A DNA stretch of 64,000 bases, from NCBI GenBank assembly GCA_004553595.1, contig SFKZ01000011.1, positions 76,654 to 140,653 of the forward strand, given 5' to 3'. Position 1 is the stretch's first letter. Each line of letters begins with the position of its first letter. Positions 63,071 to 64,000 of this stretch are shown here, one piece after another. The notes beneath the pieces are model-generated. The model had not been told where the DNA came from, searched no databases, and saw only the letters and a list, made by a program, of their open reading frames with translations. This stretch comes from Methanobrevibacter ruminantium (lineage in GTDB: Archaea; Methanobacteriota; Methanobacteria; Methanobacteriales; Methanobacteriaceae). A program made the position numbers and the translations under genes.

Positions 63071-63268
63071 TTATTTGATTGCTAATTTAATGTCTTCAGC
63101 TTTTACAGTTTTTCTACCTGCATGGCGTGCAAAGTTAACTGCTTTTTGAGCAATTTCGTTTCCGTATTCTTCGATTGCTTCAGCTAATTCAGCTTTAGCT
63201 GCATCAGCTACTCTTTCAGCACCAGCATTTTTTAATATTCTTCCGATAGGAGCGATTGGTAATTCCAT
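63071..63268 (-). CDS. Archaeal histone
   Basis: The 65-residue histone-fold protein starts MELPIAPIGRILKNAGAERVADAAK after AGGTG; a GTG three codons upstream is less likely. Conserved residues include the PIAPIGRI start, the RV(A/S)xxA helix and the C-terminal ARHAGRKTVKAEDIKLAI. It wraps DNA as dimers and higher multimers. The spacer to the right (63269-63609) is low-complexity A/T with no gene. Confidence 0.96.
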   Translation of the reverse strand: MELPIAPIGRILKNAGAERVADAAKAELAEAIEEYGNEIAQKAVNFARHAGRKTVKAEDIKLAIK

Positions 63269-63609
63269 ATTTAACACCTCAAATTTTTATAATAATAGTT
63301 GTATATTTTTTAATATATAAATATATCGATAAAAAGGCTTAAAATTCAAAATCATTTACATATTTCTAGTAAAAATTTATAAAAAATATTAATTATTTTT
63401 CAATTCAAATCTTAACAAAAAATATAAAAATAATCCAAAATTCATTAAAAAATATTATACAAAAAGAAAAAACAATAAAAAATATTGAAAAAATCAAAGA
63501 TTAAAAGAAAAATATTAAAAAAATCAAAAAAAGATTGAATTTAAAAAGAGATAAAATTTAAAAAAATAATAAGAATATGAAAAAAATAATAAGAAAAATA
63601 GAAAATTAA

Positions 63610-63948
63610 TCAATTCTCTATCATTATCAGCTTGCCTGTATTGGAATCCTTATAGACTTTTCCCAATTCAGCATACCCTTCTCCTGAACTTGAACTTACA
63701 TCAGGAGTCTCATTCAACTGCTTGCCTTGATCTATCTCTGTTACCTGCTTCATCGCATTGATAGCATCCTGCCTCTGTTCGGGATTAATATCCTCATTGA
63801 ATACAATTGCCTGCATGTTCCAGGAAATGACTAGAAACACCAAAAGTCCCACTGCTATTACAAGCATTGCATCCACAAGGTTGGCAACACCAGTCATTGG
63901 ATCTTCCTCTTCCTCCTCAAAAGCAGTCTTTCGATTAAGCTTAACCAT
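63610..63948 (-). CDS. DUF2149 family single-pass membrane protein (TolR/ExbD-like context)
   Basis: The 112-residue protein has the EDPMTGVANLVDAMLVIAVGLLVFLV motif (split here by the membrane start) typical of DUF2149: an N-terminal cytoplasmic segment, one membrane helix with an Asp at its start (residue about 27), and an outer domain. It resembles the ExbD/TolR partner of a proton channel. It starts 13 bases after the stop of the upstream gene, so the two form an operon. Confidence 0.85.
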   Translation of the reverse strand: MVKLNRKTAFEEEEEDPMTGVANLVDAMLVIAVGLLVFLVISWNMQAIVFNEDINPEQRQDAINAMKQVTEIDQGKQLNETPDVSSSSGEGYAELGKVYKDSNTGKLIMIEN

Positions 63949-63961
63949 AAAAACATTACTC

Positions 63962-64000
63962 CTAAAGCTTTCCTATTTTTGTAAGGACAACATCAGTCAA
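63962..64000 (-). CDS. Partial gene end, probably MotA/TolQ/ExbB-like channel subunit
   Basis: Only the last 12 residues (ending TDVVLTKIGKL) are inside the window, closing with TAG at 63964-63962. GGAG for DUF2149 overlaps the stop. By synteny with other methanogens the upstream partner of DUF2149 is often a TolQ/ExbB-type proton channel, but 12 residues cannot prove this. Confidence 0.4.
   Translation of the reverse strand: MTDVVLTKIGKL

Overview
This window looks like a chromosome segment of a Methanobrevibacter-type methanogenic archaeon (Methanobacteriales). The DNA is very AT-rich with A/T-only intergenic tracts. Several genes are methanogen- or archaeon-specific: CfbC for F430 synthesis, GatDE, PAN, a split GMP synthetase, VorABC, DUF356/DUF371/DUF2149 proteins, an archaeal histone and geranylgeranyl reductases. 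Ribosomal and translation genes are in archaeal order, starts are often GTG or TTG after GGAGG-type sites, and a box C/D guide RNA is present. Most genes are on the minus strand.

Layout. 0-10 kb: partial unknown gene, NreA repair protein, split GMP synthetase with a small protein between its subunits, a frameshifted secreted adhesin/M14-like protein, thioredoxin reductase and gatD-gatE. 10-12 kb: tRNA-Ala(GGC), a 540-base gene-poor stretch with several perfect hairpins, an orphan vsr gene and nadE. 12-18 kb: vorCBA, an acyl-CoA synthetase and an XRE-cupin regulator, plausibly a branched-chain acid assimilation module. 18-31 kb: MATE transporter, tRNA methyltransferase, FAD reductase, a PH-domain membrane protein, a box C/D sRNA, PAN, MBF1, DUF356, a two-gene exported-protein operon, and a radical SAM/SPASM enzyme next to a small Cys-rich protein. 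31-37 kb: polysaccharide ABC exporter and sugar-nucleotide genes, then tRNA-Leu(GAG). 37-49 kb: DUF371, a plus-strand trio (DUF1848, DUF3795, DUF123), a frameshifted DUF4013 gene, cfbC, U32 peptidase, purF, a coiled-coil protein, galE, and geranylgeranyl reductase with its small ferredoxin. 49-54 kb: acyltransferase, zinc-ribbon protein, KH/PP-loop protein, argH and a long spacer with a candidate small RNA and a 24-residue peptide gene. 54-62.5 kb: two classic archaeal information-processing clusters (S27ae-S24e-DUF359-Spt4-RpoE'-PIN-aIF2gamma-S6e and aIF5B-Ndk-L24e-S28e-L7Ae). 62.5-64 kb: histone and a DUF2149/proton-channel pair.

How it works together. The sugar-nucleotide genes (galU, galE, epimerase, GT2, Wzm/Wzt-like exporter, acyltransferase) suggest cell-surface glycan synthesis. 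Vor plus the acyl-CoA synthetase suggest reductive carboxylation of acyl-CoAs to 2-oxoacids. L7Ae is a core protein of box C/D RNPs, and one such guide RNA lies in the same window.

The best candidates for something new are the radical SAM/SPASM plus Cys-rich protein pair (29.8-31.3 kb), the two spacers with hairpins and tiny hydrophobic ORFs (10.2-10.7 and 53.5-54.2 kb), and the single-base frameshifts in two surface or membrane genes. All function calls come from reading motifs and synteny; no database search was run.
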